A DNA stretch of 64,000 nt from Neurospora tetraspora. Its lineage: Eukaryota; Ascomycota; Sordariomycetes; Sordariales; Sordariaceae. Below, piece after piece: positions 23,703-37,049 of this stretch (position 1 is the first letter of the stretch; each line of letters begins with the position of its first letter). The stretch is taken from contig NW_026944385.1 of assembly GCF_033439725.1 (NCBI RefSeq), forward strand, positions 2,761,001-2,825,000, in the 5' to 3' direction. The notes under the pieces were generated by a model. It searched no databases. It was not told the origin of the DNA and saw only the letters and a list, made by a program, of their open reading frames with translations. The position numbers were made by a program, and so were the translations under genes.

Positions 23703-25303
23703 TTATATTTGACTACTCTTTTTAAACCTCTATTATTTCGCCTATACGCCCAAAAGTCTCCCTACTATCGCTCTCATTCCTTAGCGACAACCTTATTTAC
23801 GATATTTCAATAATAATTTGTCTCTTCCTTCGAATACCTAATTATTAAGATTACTATTTTTAAAACTTCGGCTCCCTAGAAGCTAATCTTCCCTACCTTC
23901 GAAAAATTTATAGGTAATAAAGAGCATTTCGAAATATGGGTTTTGAGTGCGTAGGTTACATTTTACGTAGATGGCCTCGCTATTGGTAATTTAGAAGCGT
24001 AATTTTATTATCTATTCGCTTATCACCCGCTATTAAAAACTATTCGTTACTTTCGTTAATTTCCTATCCTTACAATCGCCGTTAATATTTATCGATAAAC
24101 TCCATTTTACTTACAGGGACCCTAACGTAATTAAATATATTAATTAAGAATTATACTAATTTAAATAGAAGTCTAGGGAGTTAATAGCGGCCTTTATCGC
24201 GAAATTCGAAGAGGTACTCTACTACGCCCGCGTAAATTCGTAGCCGAATACTACTAAAATTAGCTAAATATTTATTACCCTAAATTATAATTAGAAGTAG
24301 TACCTTTCCGACCAAATCGACGTGCTTGAATAATACTCTTAATTATAATAATATTTACGTACCCTTAATAGTAATATATTCCTTTTAGCCTCCCCCTCCT
24401 TATCGAAGTAGGCCCCAGTTAATAATAACGTTAGTAATTTTATAGATACCTTCTATTAATAATACTTCGGTAACTTTATTAAAGATATCGTTATTTTAAA
24501 AGTAGAAGAATAGGTAGAAGAAGGAGGGTAAGTATATAAATTATAGGAGTAGCTTTTATTAGTTTAAATAATATCAAAAAGGGGGTACGAAGATAAATAA
24601 TATTAAAGTTAATAATCCGGTTAGGGGCTTAGACGGTTACAATAGCAATAACCGAGAGGAAGAGTTTTTAAATTAAATAGAGTTTTATTGAAAACGACCC
24701 TAATAATACTAGGGGTAGAGGAGTACTACTATTATTAGTTAACTTACTAGAGTATACTATTTACTAATTAAATAGGTAGGTTATAGAGTAATACCCTTCG
24801 TTACCTAACTATATTTAGTGGTGCTTATTTACAATGCCACCGATAGAGGGAATAGGTATTATATTTCGTAGGTATAAGAATTATTGAGGCCGTTCCTTAG
24901 CGAGGGAAAGAGAGGGTAGCTACTATTAGTAGGAGAAATAGAGCGATACGAAGTATTGGGTAATAGCCTTAATATTAATTATTTCCGTTACAGATCGCTA
25001 ATATAATATAATAAAAGAGGGCCCTTAATAAGTAAGGTCTAAAAATATCCCCTAATTTAGTTTTAGTACCTATAATTATTGGGCGTGGCTTTATATAGGT
25101 AACGGCGGGTACGTATAATGACCGATTCGGGTAGGAAGTAGGTGGTTATATAGCGTTTATTTGGGGGCTTAGTATAAATACTTTTTTTGGTGTTGTTGAT
25201 TTCTTCCCCGTTTACGAGTATTTGGTTTAGGTACGGCTAGTTAATGATTTTGGTCATTTTCGTATTTTTCATCTTGTGCTGTAGGCTTAAGGGAGTAGGG
25301 TAA

Positions 25304-25567
25304 TGTTATGGGGCTAAGGCCTAGGGGTTTAGTTTGGCTGCCGCCAAGCCGGTTGTATGCGGTTTACCGATGATGTAAGCCGATGCGAGCCTTCTGGTTG
25401 GTCAGACCCTACTTATTTGCCTGCCTTGCGTCTGCCATCCTATGTACTATAAAACCCTATTTCGATTGCACCCTTCTGGTGTAGTCTTCCTTCTTGCTTT
25501 CTTTGTCAAATATAGCATTTCAACCTTACGACTGCTCGCTGTGCTCAACTCGTTCAGAACCGTTACA
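25304..25567 (+). repeat. 3' LTR of LARD-like element
   Basis: 264 bp, TGTTATGGGGC...ACCGTTACA, directly after the polypurine tract and followed by the ATACC duplication. Confidence 0.9.
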
Positions 25568-27589
25568 ATACCTCTATTTCGTAAATTTACTTTATTAATT
25601 ACTAATAAAATAAAATAATAAATAATTTTAAAGATTCATTCGTTTTAACGCTAGGCTCCTTCCTCTTAAATATTAAATTTATTAAACTTAAAATAATAGT
25701 ACATAATTTCGATAAATTTAATTTAATTATTATTTGGGGCAATTACCCTTTGACTATACTAAACCTCCGTAAGTAGGTTAGGCGCTATCCTTATTCCTAT
25801 TTAATTTAATATGAATTTAGGTTTACCCTATACGTTTCCGGCCTAATCGATTTCGACTACGACGAACTCTATTTCTTTATAAATATAAAGAAATTTTATT
25901 AAAAGGGAAAACGAAAGGGATATTCTTTACTTTAAAGCGGTATAATGGGTAGCGATAAGGTATTTATATAATATAGTAAAACGATTCCTTTATAATAAAA
26001 AAGAATAGATATATAGTAAAAGAAAAGAAAATAAAGTATAATTACGAAATTAAAATAATAAGGAAATATACGTAAATTAAAGGGCCCGAACGTTAGTTAT
26101 ATAATAATTCCGGTAAAAGTAAATTTATTTTACTATACCGGCCGGTTAAATTTAATTGGTAGTATTGATATACTATAATATAACGGCCTTATATTTACTT
26201 TATAAAATATATATTATAGCGAATAAATATATCGATTTTTATGAAGTAAATATATTTTTTATTAATAGCGGGCAAATTTACTATAATACGCCCTTTAAAA
26301 CGAAGAATTTGTTTTACTTTAATAAATTTAGGCAGAATATAGCCGGACTTTATTCTTTTAACTTCCCAATCGACTAGATACCGAACCTCGTAATTACGAA
26401 TTATATTTTTTAACGAAGTAATAAGAATTGAACGGCGAATTTATTTATTATTAATATTACTTTTACGTTTAGGGCGAATAAAGTATTCGATAACTTCGCC
26501 CTTGCGCTTATAAATCCGAATCCGACGGTTTAAAATCTTTTTAATTATAAATTCGAATTAATTATTAAATTCGATAATTTTAATAAGGTTTCCTTCGGAT
26601 TTAAAGGGGTCGAGCCTTTATTCAAACTTTTGTAAATAAATTACGGATATTACCGGGTATATATACGAATTAGTAGGGAAATTAAATTTATAAATAAATT
26701 TACCGATTTTACATACGATTTTCTAAGGATTACAACGTTTTATTAATTATTTCGGCTTTGGCTTCCTAAGTAGATAATATCCCCTTCCAAATCTGAGGTA
26801 TATTATATTCCTAATTTCGAAATTAAATAATGTATAATAAATATTGTACTTTAGTTTAACTACTAATCCGGCTTTATCGATTAAGATTACGGCCTTTTCT
26901 TATAAATTCTTATAAATAATTTTTAAAATTTTAAAGTCGATAGGTTGAATTTTAGCCGGGATAGATAATACTTTAATTAGCGACTATAGTTTAAAACCTA
27001 ATACGAATTCGTTTAGAAATATTCCGAATATAATTTGAATAATATTATTTAAGGTATATTATAGCGTTAGTAATATATTAATTTATAATTCGTTGGATAT
27101 AATATAATATATATAAATAGCGACTTCGACGGTCTAATTAATATTTTTAAATTAATTATCCGTTTAAAAATAGTAGACCGTAGAGAAGAATAGCCGGATT
27201 TTATAGAAATTAAAAATATGAGCTATAAGGCTAAAACGAATTTAAGGTCGCGGTCGTTAATATTAACCTAAGGAAAACCCTAGTCTAATATTATTTAAAC
27301 TATTATAAAAATTATAACCTAATCGTCGGCGGTATGCGACGAATATTTCGCGATAAAGAATTTCTTTTTATTAAATTTATAAATTTATATCATGAAATAA
27401 TTTAAAATATTAAATTCGGAAAATATTTAAAAAAGATTTTTAAATTTATAGCGGGTATATTAATAATAAAATTAATTATAACGGTATATTATAATTACGG
27501 AAAAGAGTAAATAGGTTATATTTTATTAAGCGTTAAGTTTTAATTAGTTTAATATTAACGGTATACTAAATAATATTATATATAGATAT

Positions 27590-27705
27590 TATGATAGGGT
27601 GGGATGCACATGCCCATACAGCCAAACCTAAAAGATAGGACGATGTTCGCTTGCTAACGAACATCGAAGTATATACTATATAGGACGTTACAAAACCCTA
27701 TGATA
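27590..27705 (-). repeat. TRIM 3' LTR
   Basis: 116 bp, collinear with 28019-28134. It contains the near-perfect hairpin GATGTTCG/CGAACATC around 27643-27667. Confidence 0.85.
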
Positions 27706-28018
27706 CTACCTTCCCCTAAAAGAGGCTCTGCAAGAGCCGATACTTTGAACCTTACCCCTAGGAAGTATCGGTCGAGAGGCAACTTATGGTTGCAAGGTAG
27801 CCTATATAGTACTACCTGAAAGGGCGACGTATCCCCCTTTCCAACGGGCTTAATTGGGATATTCGGTCGCTGCGGCTGCATTGTCTGTTGTGCGAATGGT
27901 TCCAAGGTTGCACGCTTTCGGAACCTCAAACTGTCGTATGGACGGAACGCTGCACGGAAAAACCCACCCTCGAAATGCCCCGGTTGGGAATTGAACCCGC
28001 CGTGTTAAGCGAACATAC

Positions 28019-28134
28019 TATGATAGGGTGGGATGCACATGCCCACACAGCCAAACCTAAAAGATAGGACGATGTTCGCTTGCCAACGAACATCGAAGTG
28101 CATACTATATAGGACGTCACAGAACCATGTGACA
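28019..28134 (-). repeat. TRIM 5' LTR
   Basis: 116 bp, minus-strand start TGTCACATGG. A TGGCTGTGTGG A-box-like sequence lies at 28053-28043. It is followed in the interior by GGTTCAATTCC (27997-27987), a perfect B-box consensus match. Confidence 0.85.
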
Positions 28135-31100
28135 AATATATACCTTCTATATTTTCTTATTAAAATAAATATAATTAAATTTAATTCTTATATAATTTAC
28201 CTTTAAATATTAATTTCTATTATAAATTAATTCTAAAATATCTTTAATATAATCTTATAAAATATATAGGTCCGTTTATTATAGAAATTAATGTAGTATA
28301 ATAACCTATTTTCAATTAGAAAAGGGCCCGTAAATAATCATAATCGTTTACCGCTTCGTCGCTTACGTACAGAGACGTTAATATTAAATTCGACTAAAAT
28401 TATTATAATTTTAGAATATTTAAAATTAATTTTATAGCCCTTTAATAAGCGGTTGTAGAATATTTCCGAAATAATTAATATTGTATTTATAATATTAATA
28501 TAGGCGGATTGAGCTTAATTGGCCTAAATGTTTTTAAATTAGTCGATATTATTGTAATTGGTATACTGATTTAATTTTATTAGGAGTCGGGATAATATAT
28601 TGGGTATTACGTTGAATGGCTTTAAGATATATTATATGTGAAATTGGAATTAGGACGTCTACTTTATAATATCTGCTAATTTTAGGTTCGCTTTATTAAA
28701 ATTTATAGTAATGAGAAAAATATATTTGAAAATTCCTTTAATTAGAAAGTAATTTATTAGGATATTAATTGGGTATTCGTTTAATTAAATTATTTTATAC
28801 TACTTCTTTATAACTTATATAATCGCGGCGATTTTAATTTCGGTAGATCTATACCGTTGCTTAGTTGGGTTACTTTTACGAAATATATAAGCGATCGGCT
28901 AAATTTGTTCGATAGGGATATTTTTGATTACGATCGATTCCTTATCTTATTCCCCGGCGAATTGGAAAATTATATTTATAAAACTTTATTAATAAGCATT
29001 AATTTTAAATTATAGGATTTTAAAGCGGCGATACTACTATTATTTTATTTATTTATATAAGTCCTCTTATATACTTTTGAAAACTTTAAATTCGTCCTTA
29101 ATCGGTTTAAATTTCATATAAGCTATATATACTTTACGAGCGTTTTTTGAGGCGCTAGCTAATAATTTACTAGTTTTTCGGCTTCGGCGTAAGAACTTAA
29201 TTTTACACCGTTCAAATAAAATATTACGAATCTAGAATTATAAAATAAATAATCGAAATTAGCCGGCTATTTCAAAATAGGTTTTTAATACTTTAAAAGT
29301 ATTAGGGAATTTAATTTTACGGAAGGCTTGGATACGGTCTTCTATACGTTAAATCCCTTCGTCATCGATTATATAATTAAATAATTTAATCGAGGGGTAC
29401 CCTACGAAGGATTTATCCGTGCTAATATAAATACAATACTTATTAATAATATAAAGAATGATTTTTAAATATTTAACGTATTTTTTAACTGATTTATTAA
29501 ATATAATTACGTTATTGATTTAACTTCGTACGAAATATATATATTCGAAGAAATAGTAATTTATAAAATATTAAGCGAAGGTTATGGTATTTTTAAAATT
29601 TATTAAAATTACGTTAAATTATTCGAGCCTCCGTAGGCTAATTATAATTATCCAATCCTTATATTTAGAATATACCGGTAATTGGTAGAAGAAATCCGAA
29701 ATATTAAAGATAGAAAAAATGGTATAACTTATTATATTATTTATATTATTTTATTAGTCCGGTAGAGGGTAGATATTTAGAATGGTTATTTCGTTTAATG
29801 GGCGGAGGTTGGATATAATATATCCTTTCTTTCTTAAAATACCCTTTCTTTAAATAATAAATACTAGGTACGTAAGCGGCGTAGGTTATTTTATAAAATT
29901 TATCCGCCTTTAAGCGTATAATCGGTTATAAATTTCGTTTAGAAATATATAGTCCTTATAATTAAGGGGGTGTATTCGAATAGTATACCTTTAGTTCTGT
30001 TAGCTTTCGACTAGGTCGATATATATTTTGTCGTTTTTAATTCTAGGAACGATCTTATAATCTTAAAAGACGTTGAAATTATTAATTATTTCTGTAAAAG
30101 TTTGTGCGAATTTGGTATTTTTATAATAAACGTTAATTCCAGCTTTCGTTTTCGTTTTAGGGATATTATCCGGCTTATTAAGCCCTTACGACGGTAATTT
30201 GAAAGTTTCGCGCTTTTTCGTAGTTAGTAGGTCCTTATTAGTATTGAGCTTAACTTCTTACGAATATATAGTAAATTACTTCGCTTCCTTATTAAGAAAT
30301 AGAATATATTAAGCCGGAGTAAAGCCGGCCTTTATAATTAATGTAAAATATTTGAAATTATTAGAATCGACTATTATAGCGATTTTATTACCGATATATT
30401 CGTAGATATATTTTAAGGTTTCCTGTAATTTAATTACAATAGGTTAATTTGCGCGGTTAAAGACTATAAAATTTTTTAGGGTATGTATAGTAATAGTATA
30501 ATTTAAAATAGCGCTATATTTAGATTTGAAATAATATACCTTCGGGTCTACCCTATGGGGATTTAGCGGGAGGTCTAAGTAATAGATTACTACGTTAATT
30601 TTTAAATAAGCGGGGATAATTATTTTTAATTTAGCGGTAACTTTCCGTAGGGCTATTAAGGCGTTAAAAGTATTAAAATAAAATTCGTTTCTTTATAATT
30701 AAGTTAGGCGTTAATTTCCAGTCTTTCGATATATACGTCCTTTTACCTTTATTTTGTTTACCGATGGAATTTTTACTTCCTCGTTGTAGAAATTAATATT
30801 AGCTCTATAATTAGTAAGGAAGCGGGTGCCGAAGAATAGTTTAGGAGCGAGGCTAGGGATTATATTAATTCGAATTTAGAAATAGCCGATAATTAAAATA
30901 TTTTTAATCCGTCCGACGAAGTAAAAGTCGAATTCGATTTATTCCATTATATATTAAAATTTAAAGATGCTAACTACTTTATATCTTTTAATAGAATACT
31001 AATATAAATTTTTAGCGAATTTAATAACGAATTTCCGGCTTACTAAAATATTAGATGTATTTAAATCTAAATAGACTTCAATGTCCTTTCTTCTAGGGTC

Positions 31101-33437
31101 TCTCCGGATAGGGATTTAGAAGTAGGTTATTTTCTGTAGAAGGGTAGTCGGTTTATATATAAGCGTAGTATTGGCTTCGATTACTTAGTAATTGTAGAAA
31201 GTTAAATTAATACTTTCGGTTTTACCGTTAATTTTTAATTCTAGCGGGTTAGGGTTAATGTCGTTTAGTCTGTTTATAAATATTTAATAAAAAGCGTTAG
31301 AAATATTTAAGGTATCGATAATATTAATTGTAGGTTAATACTTGGACGGCTGTCCAACTGGTATAGTAATTTCGGTATTAGAATTAATATTAGACTCCGT
31401 ATCCTCTATTAGTAATTAGTAATATAATGCTTATCTTATATATTCCTCTTTATTATTGGATTTAGTTATAATATAGTAGTACTTATTATAGCTGTCCTCA
31501 GACTTATGTCCTTCGCTAATTACAATATATCCGGACTCGTTTATTTCGTAGACCTTTTTATCAATTTTAGTATCGTTAAAATTAATGTAGAAGTGGTTAC
31601 TATAATATTTATTACTATTCTTATGGCGGACTTCTCGATAAAAATATTTAAAGCGCCGAAAATTATTATTACTTCTATAACCCCGATTTTAATTAAAATT
31701 TACTCGAAAATTCCGATTATAATCGTAGTAATTATCTTTTCCGTTAATACAATTTCTCTTAAATCCTCCTCCCCGACCGAAATTTCTTCCGCTACGAATT
31801 GCGGGACTTCCTTTATAATCCTTCTCTCCCTATATTACAATATCGACTTTAATTAAATAACTACTCCCTATATTTTCCCTTACAAAATAAATATAAAATT
31901 TATCGTTTATTTTCTTATGGAGAATTTTAATTTTTTTCGTTAAAGAATAAATAATTATTGCGAATATTGTAAACCGTTGGAGCCGCAATACCGTAGCGGA
32001 GGTCGGTATATATGGAATTCTAGAATTTAGTAAAGATTTAAAAATCGTTAAATTCGCCAATATTTTTAGCGTGTTTAAATAATTATATAGCGAAAGTACG
32101 GATTAAAAGTTTTTCCCTATTGCATTCGACTATAAATTTATTATTAGTAAATTAAACGAAGGATTCGTAAATTTTAAACCCGAATTATTTAATAACGCAA
32201 GTTAGAAAATTAGTAGCAGTAACCGTCGCTTTATATTTATTACTATATAAAAATTGTTCGGTCTACTATTTAAACGTAATACTTCAAAGTAGGTCGGGAA
32301 TTTCTTTAAATTATTTAGTATACTAAGCTAGGTAGAGTTCAGTTCTACGGCGAATATACTCTACTTATAAATGAAGGTCCGAATAATATTTAATTTTACT
32401 AATAAAGAAGGATTTAAACCTATTATTAATATTATAATCGGGATTAGGCTAAAAGAATCCTATATTAATAGGCTTCTATTTATCATTTTAGTAGTTATAA
32501 AGTATAATATTAGAAATATACAGGATTCAATTTTCTAAACATAAATCGGAATTGCTGTTAGAATTATTATTCGGAAGACTACCCGGCGGACCCGGAAGGC
32601 CTCTCGGAGGGCTACTTCCGCTTCTACTGTTATCTGGGTTACTAAAAGTAATTAGGGTAACGCTAATAATAATTATTCCGTCCGGAAAGGTAAATTTGGC
32701 GGAATTCGGGGCTTTCGCTCTAACCGTATCTTTAGCCTAATATTAAGCGCCCGGAATATTAATAGCGAAATTAAAATTAGGGGTAAAGGGTATAATAGGC
32801 GCTATAGCGGGCGATTAGTCGGTAAAATTGTATCTAAACCGGGGATGGGGTTAATTGGAATAAAAGGAAATTGGGGCCTATTTTAAAGGGAAATAAACGA
32901 ATTTAATACTTTATTTATACTATAATAGAAATCGATAATTTAAAGTTTCTTCGTATCTTATATTAATAAATCGTTTTCCGTCCTTTTATTTTCGTAATTC
33001 CATTTATATTTTAGGTTCGCTTTCGATAACCTCTTTAAAGGCAAATTGATTATATATATTGAGCGCCATCTTAACCGTCGATATAACGACGTTAAGTCGA
33101 AAATCGGGATTTTTAACGGTTAATAGCCCAGTTAGGGTTTTATTGAAGGTCCATAGGTAACTACTTGTTTTATTAAAATTCTTCTTAGAGCGGACTAAGG
33201 TTTTAATTACTTCGAAATTAATATTGTCGAATTTAGTATAAAAGGTTGAAGGATCATAAGTCCAATAGAAATATATTTTTTTCGCTCTATCGGTTTATTC
33301 GTCGGTCTAAATAATTAATAGGAACGATATTATAATAATTAGTAAAACTACGCCGCCGAATACGAAAGATAATATTATATAAAATAATAATAATAATAAG
33401 AATACGTAGAATTCGATTTTAAATTATATATACTATT

Positions 33438-33801
33438 TAATACAAAGTGCTTAGTATTTACTACTTATACTTAATTAGCTAGTTTTAATATACTCAAATC
33501 GACCGTAATAAACTCAGCCTCTAATTCTACGCTAAAGTCGATAAAGTTAGGCTTAATACTAGGATCAGTATCGAACTTAATAATATTGAAATCAAACAGG
33601 CACAACCTAGGACTTAAGTCAATAAACAGTTTCACTGAGCAAATACTTTGAATTATATATAAATAATTAATTAACCCTCTCCTTTAAGAGGAGAAAGGGC
33701 GAGTGACTATTTATATCTAGTATTGTATCTGGTACTACCGGACCGGACTAACGTCCGGCACGGAATGCCAAGTATACACCAGCCCATCCCGACGCGTAAC
33801 A
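33438..33801 (-). repeat. 5' LTR of the large Gypsy (right)
   Basis: 364 bp, plus-strand ends TAATACAAAG...GACGCGTAACA. The TSD ATAAA follows at 33802-33806. Pairs with 20658-21022. Confidence 0.88.
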
Positions 33802-33806
33802 ATAAA

Positions 33807-36578
33807 GGTCCTTAGTCTTTAATTCTAAATTCTCCTTCTTATTATATACCTATTTATTAAGTAAAATCTTTATATCGTTAGTATAAAGTATTAAATCGTA
33901 GACTTTTCGTTCCTCTAACGCTTAGACCTATTTTTACATTATTAAGTTCCAATATTTATTAAAATTAGTGAACTTTTTAACTTATCGATAACTCTTGGGA
34001 ACTGCTAATTTTAATTTAAAATTATATATAACTTTAATTATAGTAAAATACAATAGTTTAATTCCTTTTTAAATAACCCCTGTTTTTTATAGTCTATAAT
34101 AGAAGGTAGGTACAATAAGATTACTATCTCTATCCTTCTAAATTAAATAATTACTATTAATTACCCTCAATTTATTCGCTATAACTTCTATAATTAGAGC
34201 TACCCGTTTCCTAAGCTTACCTATCGCCATTATCGGTTCCGCTATAATTTAATCTAATACCGTTATTAAAATTTCTCAACCCGATAAAGTCTAATCCGAT
34301 CCTATTATCGGGATTTTAAAGTCTGAAAAAGTTTAATATTATTCCGCCATCAGAGTTTCCGTCCACGAATTTAATAGAGGTCGCTCTATTATTAAAGTTT
34401 TAATTATTTTACCGGCTAAGGGATTTGGTAATAATCATCATTTTATTTAATATAATTAATTCCTCGAGGCGGGTATTAGTTCCTCCTCTTTAATATTATA
34501 AAGGTTAATAAACGACCTATAAATTAAAGATTTATTAAATAGGCAGATTTTATTAGGATCTAGTTTATCCCTCTCTTTATCGCTAAGAAATAGTTCTAAT
34601 ATATCCCCGTCCTTATTAAAGGATTAAAGTAATTCCTCCTCTTCATTATCTTCTTTATTATCCTCTTTATTATCCTCTTTATTATTTTCTTTGTTATGCT
34701 TTTTATTATTATCCTCCTCTTTATTATCCTTTTCTATTAATAGTAAAATATCTAAATCTTTCTCTATAATCTTTATCGGTATAGGCGATTCTTCGGACGG
34801 ACTTTTCGAATTTAGAGGAGACCCTAATAGTTTTAATACCTCGTTTATTAAGCTTATGGAAGGATTTACCGGACTTAGGGGAGGATTCGTCGGTCTTAAG
34901 GATAGGGTCGACGGGCTTAGAAATAATATTTTCGGAATATTAGGAATAGGGATAGAATTCGAAGAAAAAGGTACGGGTATAATATTCGGCGAAGGGGTAG
35001 GTAACGTAATTATATTAGGTTAAAGTTTTCTTCTAATACCTAAGATCGTTTTTAATATTAAGTTTTTAAATACTATAAAAAATATCAATATTTTCGTCTT
35101 TAATTATTTATTAATTATCGTTATCTATACATTCTGTTTACTTTATAATATTTCCTTTATTTATTTAATAAACTAGTTTACGAAAATAATAGTATAATTA
35201 AATACTTCTTCTTCCGGGCTTTCTTTTAGTAATAATTCTAGGAACTTTACTATACTAGCTTTATTAAATTATTTCGTTTCTAAATCCCAAATTAAGAAAA
35301 TCCTATTATTTAAATTACTATATCTTATTAAATAACCTAATTTTACCCTTTTAACGAATTTATTTCCTTATACCCGTCTTTCCTTCCTAATATAACAATA
35401 CGCTATATAATCATACGTTCGTAAATATTTAATATTAAACTTAGGGTTTAAAATACTAATTACCCACTAAGGATTTTATACAGACTAATATATTTATTAT
35501 TAAATTTTATAAGAAGTAAATTCATTACTTTAACTACAGAATCAACTACTAAAATCTAAAATTCAATAAAAATATTATACTCTAAAATTATTACCTTTAT
35601 TTTTTCTATTATTACTCTTCTAACTCTTTCTAACACCCTATTCATTTAGGGAGTATATACTAGGGTTTTAATAATTTCGATTCCTTCCTAACGTCCCTAA
35701 ATAATAATTGAATTATTTTAAAAATCTTTAGAACCGAAACTAAACTTTATACTACCGTCCAAGCCTAAGACTTTCACTTTTAAATTTATTTAGCATTCAA
35801 CGTACTTCTTCCATTCTTTAATAGCTACTAAACCATCCTTCTTTTCTTAAATTATTTTAATTCAATAAAAGCCGTTAACTATACAAATAAAATAAACCAT
35901 ATATTTATATCTTATATAGCTAGGAATATTATAATTCTAAATATTAACCCTTATAAACTCCAAAGGATATATTATAATTAGATTAGAAACTTTATATACG
36001 ATATCTATTAATTTACTCTTTAAATAAGTATTAGAATTATTATAATTCCTAATACTAGCTAGTTTTATGCTAATATCCTTATAAATCTTCAAAATTTATT
36101 CTTTTCCCGTATATATTAAACGGTATTATATAATATTGTAATTCATTATACCTAATAGGGCTAAACCTAACGCTTAACGATAATACTTTTAATCGATTAA
36201 TTCCGGTAGTAAAATTAGCAAAATTGGTAGGTTATTCACGCAATAGTATTATACTTGGTATCCTTAGTATCTTTCTTTATTAAAAGCGAGCCTATTTATT
36301 TCTATATTCCAAACTATATAATTATCAATTAGACCCGTTATCGTTAAAAGGTTAATTGGCGTTAATAGGGAGAATATTATATTTTCAATTTTAATGACGA
36401 TATAATCTCCGGAAAGTATTAGTAATTTTAATTTAACTACCCTAATATAATATAATTTCAACGATTAGCTATTACCAATTTAAGAATTTATAAACTTTAA
36501 TAACGTGTATAATTCAATAAACCATTTAACGTCGTTAAAAATATTTAATATATAGCCGCTATCGAATATCACTATATT
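33807..36578 (-). pseudogene. Copia relic: protease, integrase, N-terminal RT
   Basis: Minus strand. The protease active site FDSG is readable at about 36560-36545, followed by NIFNDVKWF, which aligns with NIFNHVKWF of the young Copia. The frame at 36461-36264 aligns with the protease-integrase linker (TPINLLTITGLIDN beside TPANLLSTKALLES). Integrase follows leftwards but is too mutated to place individual residues. The left edge ends at the RT N terminus, whose continuation is at 20657. The plus-strand open frame 34691-35023 is a shadow. Confidence 0.8.
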
Positions 36579-36770
36579 TGTTGGAGGTATCCCGTGTCAC
36601 GTGCGGCCAGCCATGGCTCCCTTCTCCCTTCACTGGCTATGGCCCCACCGCACAGGGACCTCCCTTGCCCTACTTTTAGACCTCCAGACTTTACACATAG
36701 TCTGACCTCTACTCTACTCAATACATCACCATCATCATTGATTCGTTCGTTGTCGTTCAGCCTATTCACA
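36579..36770 (+). repeat. 5' LTR of young Copia
   Basis: 192 bp, TGTTGGAGGT...CTATTCACA. It should hold the promoter and the R region; I see no clear TATA box. Differences from the 3' LTR are at LTR positions near 11, 68 and 89. Confidence 0.97.
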
Positions 36771-36783
36771 GGTTATGAGCCCT
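36771..36783 (+). promoter_or_regulatory. Primer-binding site for an internal (half) tRNA-iMet
   Basis: GGTTATGAGCCCT immediately follows the LTR. It is the reverse complement of the anticodon stem-loop of eukaryotic initiator tRNA-Met (AGGGCTCATAACC). Priming from an internally cleaved initiator tRNA is known for Drosophila copia. No match to a tRNA 3' end (TGG start) is present. Confidence 0.8.
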
Positions 36784-37049
36784 CTTGACGCAATCATCGT
36801 CAATCCTTAATCGCATCAGCGATACCCTCATTTCCTCGACGTTGCGCGCAACCGATCAGGAATCCCCCCATCGCAGTCCTCGACGTCGACTCCACCGACA
36901 AGGCAACCCAGACAAGCTCAACGTTGCATCGCGACCGACAAGCTTCCCCCCAACTCATCTGCAGTACCAGCAATCTCGCTACACGACTGCGATCGAACCC
37001 CCCCACCTCTCGTCATCGTCGTCAAGTCAATCAGTACGACTGACACCTC

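Larger units (their letters stand above)
23440..25567 (+). mobile_element. 2.1-kb non-autonomous LTR element (LARD-like)
   Basis: LTRs at 23440-23702 and 25304-25567 with TG...CA ends and the exact target duplication ATACC (23435-23439, 25568-25572). A purine tract GGGAGTAGGGTAA precedes the 3' LTR. The 1.6-kb interior keeps a Gag-like relic on the plus strand (FEKFIGNKEHFEIW near 23900, FIAKFEEVLYYARV near 24190-24240) but no polymerase. It therefore depended on a partner element. It is nested in the large Gypsy. Confidence 0.9.
27590..28134 (-). mobile_element. 545-bp TRIM element
   Basis: A terminal-repeat retrotransposon in miniature: two 116-bp direct LTRs flank only 313 bp. Read on the minus strand it starts TGTCACATGG, and a purine tract AGGGGAAGGTAG ends right before the 3' LTR. 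The flanks GATAT and AATAT differ by one G/A, an acceptable target duplication after RIP. There is no protein-coding capacity. The interior and LTRs are GC-normal compared with the surrounding Gypsy, which suggests later arrival or protection by small size. Confidence 0.82.
26100..33437 (-). pseudogene. gag-pol relic of the large Gypsy
   Basis: Minus strand. RT is recognised at about 29960-29200: GYIISNLRPLNEITI...YPLPD, later GFKNTIAFAQRFMDYYFFEYIYF and a degraded IDDVVIF box (IDNVIIF), then DKSFVGYPS and IKDRIQAFREI. The integrase core at about 27400-26800 keeps HTADD..IIFI, LDQGFP and a DRDLKF remnant (usual SDRDPKF). Gag and protease should lie at 33.4-30.5 kb; only basic Asn/Arg/Tyr-rich segments are readable there (31856-31506). 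The TRIM at 27590 interrupts the region between RT and integrase. It is thoroughly inactivated. Confidence 0.75.
20658..33801 (-). mobile_element. Large RIPed Gypsy element, 13.1 kb with two nested insertions
   Basis: Direct LTRs (20658-21022 and 33438-33801) and an exact 5-bp target duplication ATAAA (20653-20657, 33802-33806) define a complete insertion. The coding strand is minus: gag side near 33 kb, RT at about 29.9-29.2 kb, integrase core at about 27.4-26.8 kb. Subtracting the two nested elements with their duplications leaves about 10.5 kb, long for Gypsy. It sits inside the Copia relic RT gene, whose frame continues on both sides. Confidence 0.9.

Noticed and set aside
27987-28053. 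Possible genuine tRNA gene on the minus strand (A and B boxes)
   Set aside because: The T stem pairs at only three positions and no matching 5' acceptor strand exists; it lies within TRIM repeats.
31506-31856. 116-codon plus-strand frame, hydrophobic
   Set aside because: Antisense of the large Gypsy gag/protease region; Ile/Ser-rich composition reflects RIP.
34691-35023. 110-codon plus-strand frame
   Set aside because: Opposite strand of the Copia relic integrase region; openness is due to base bias.
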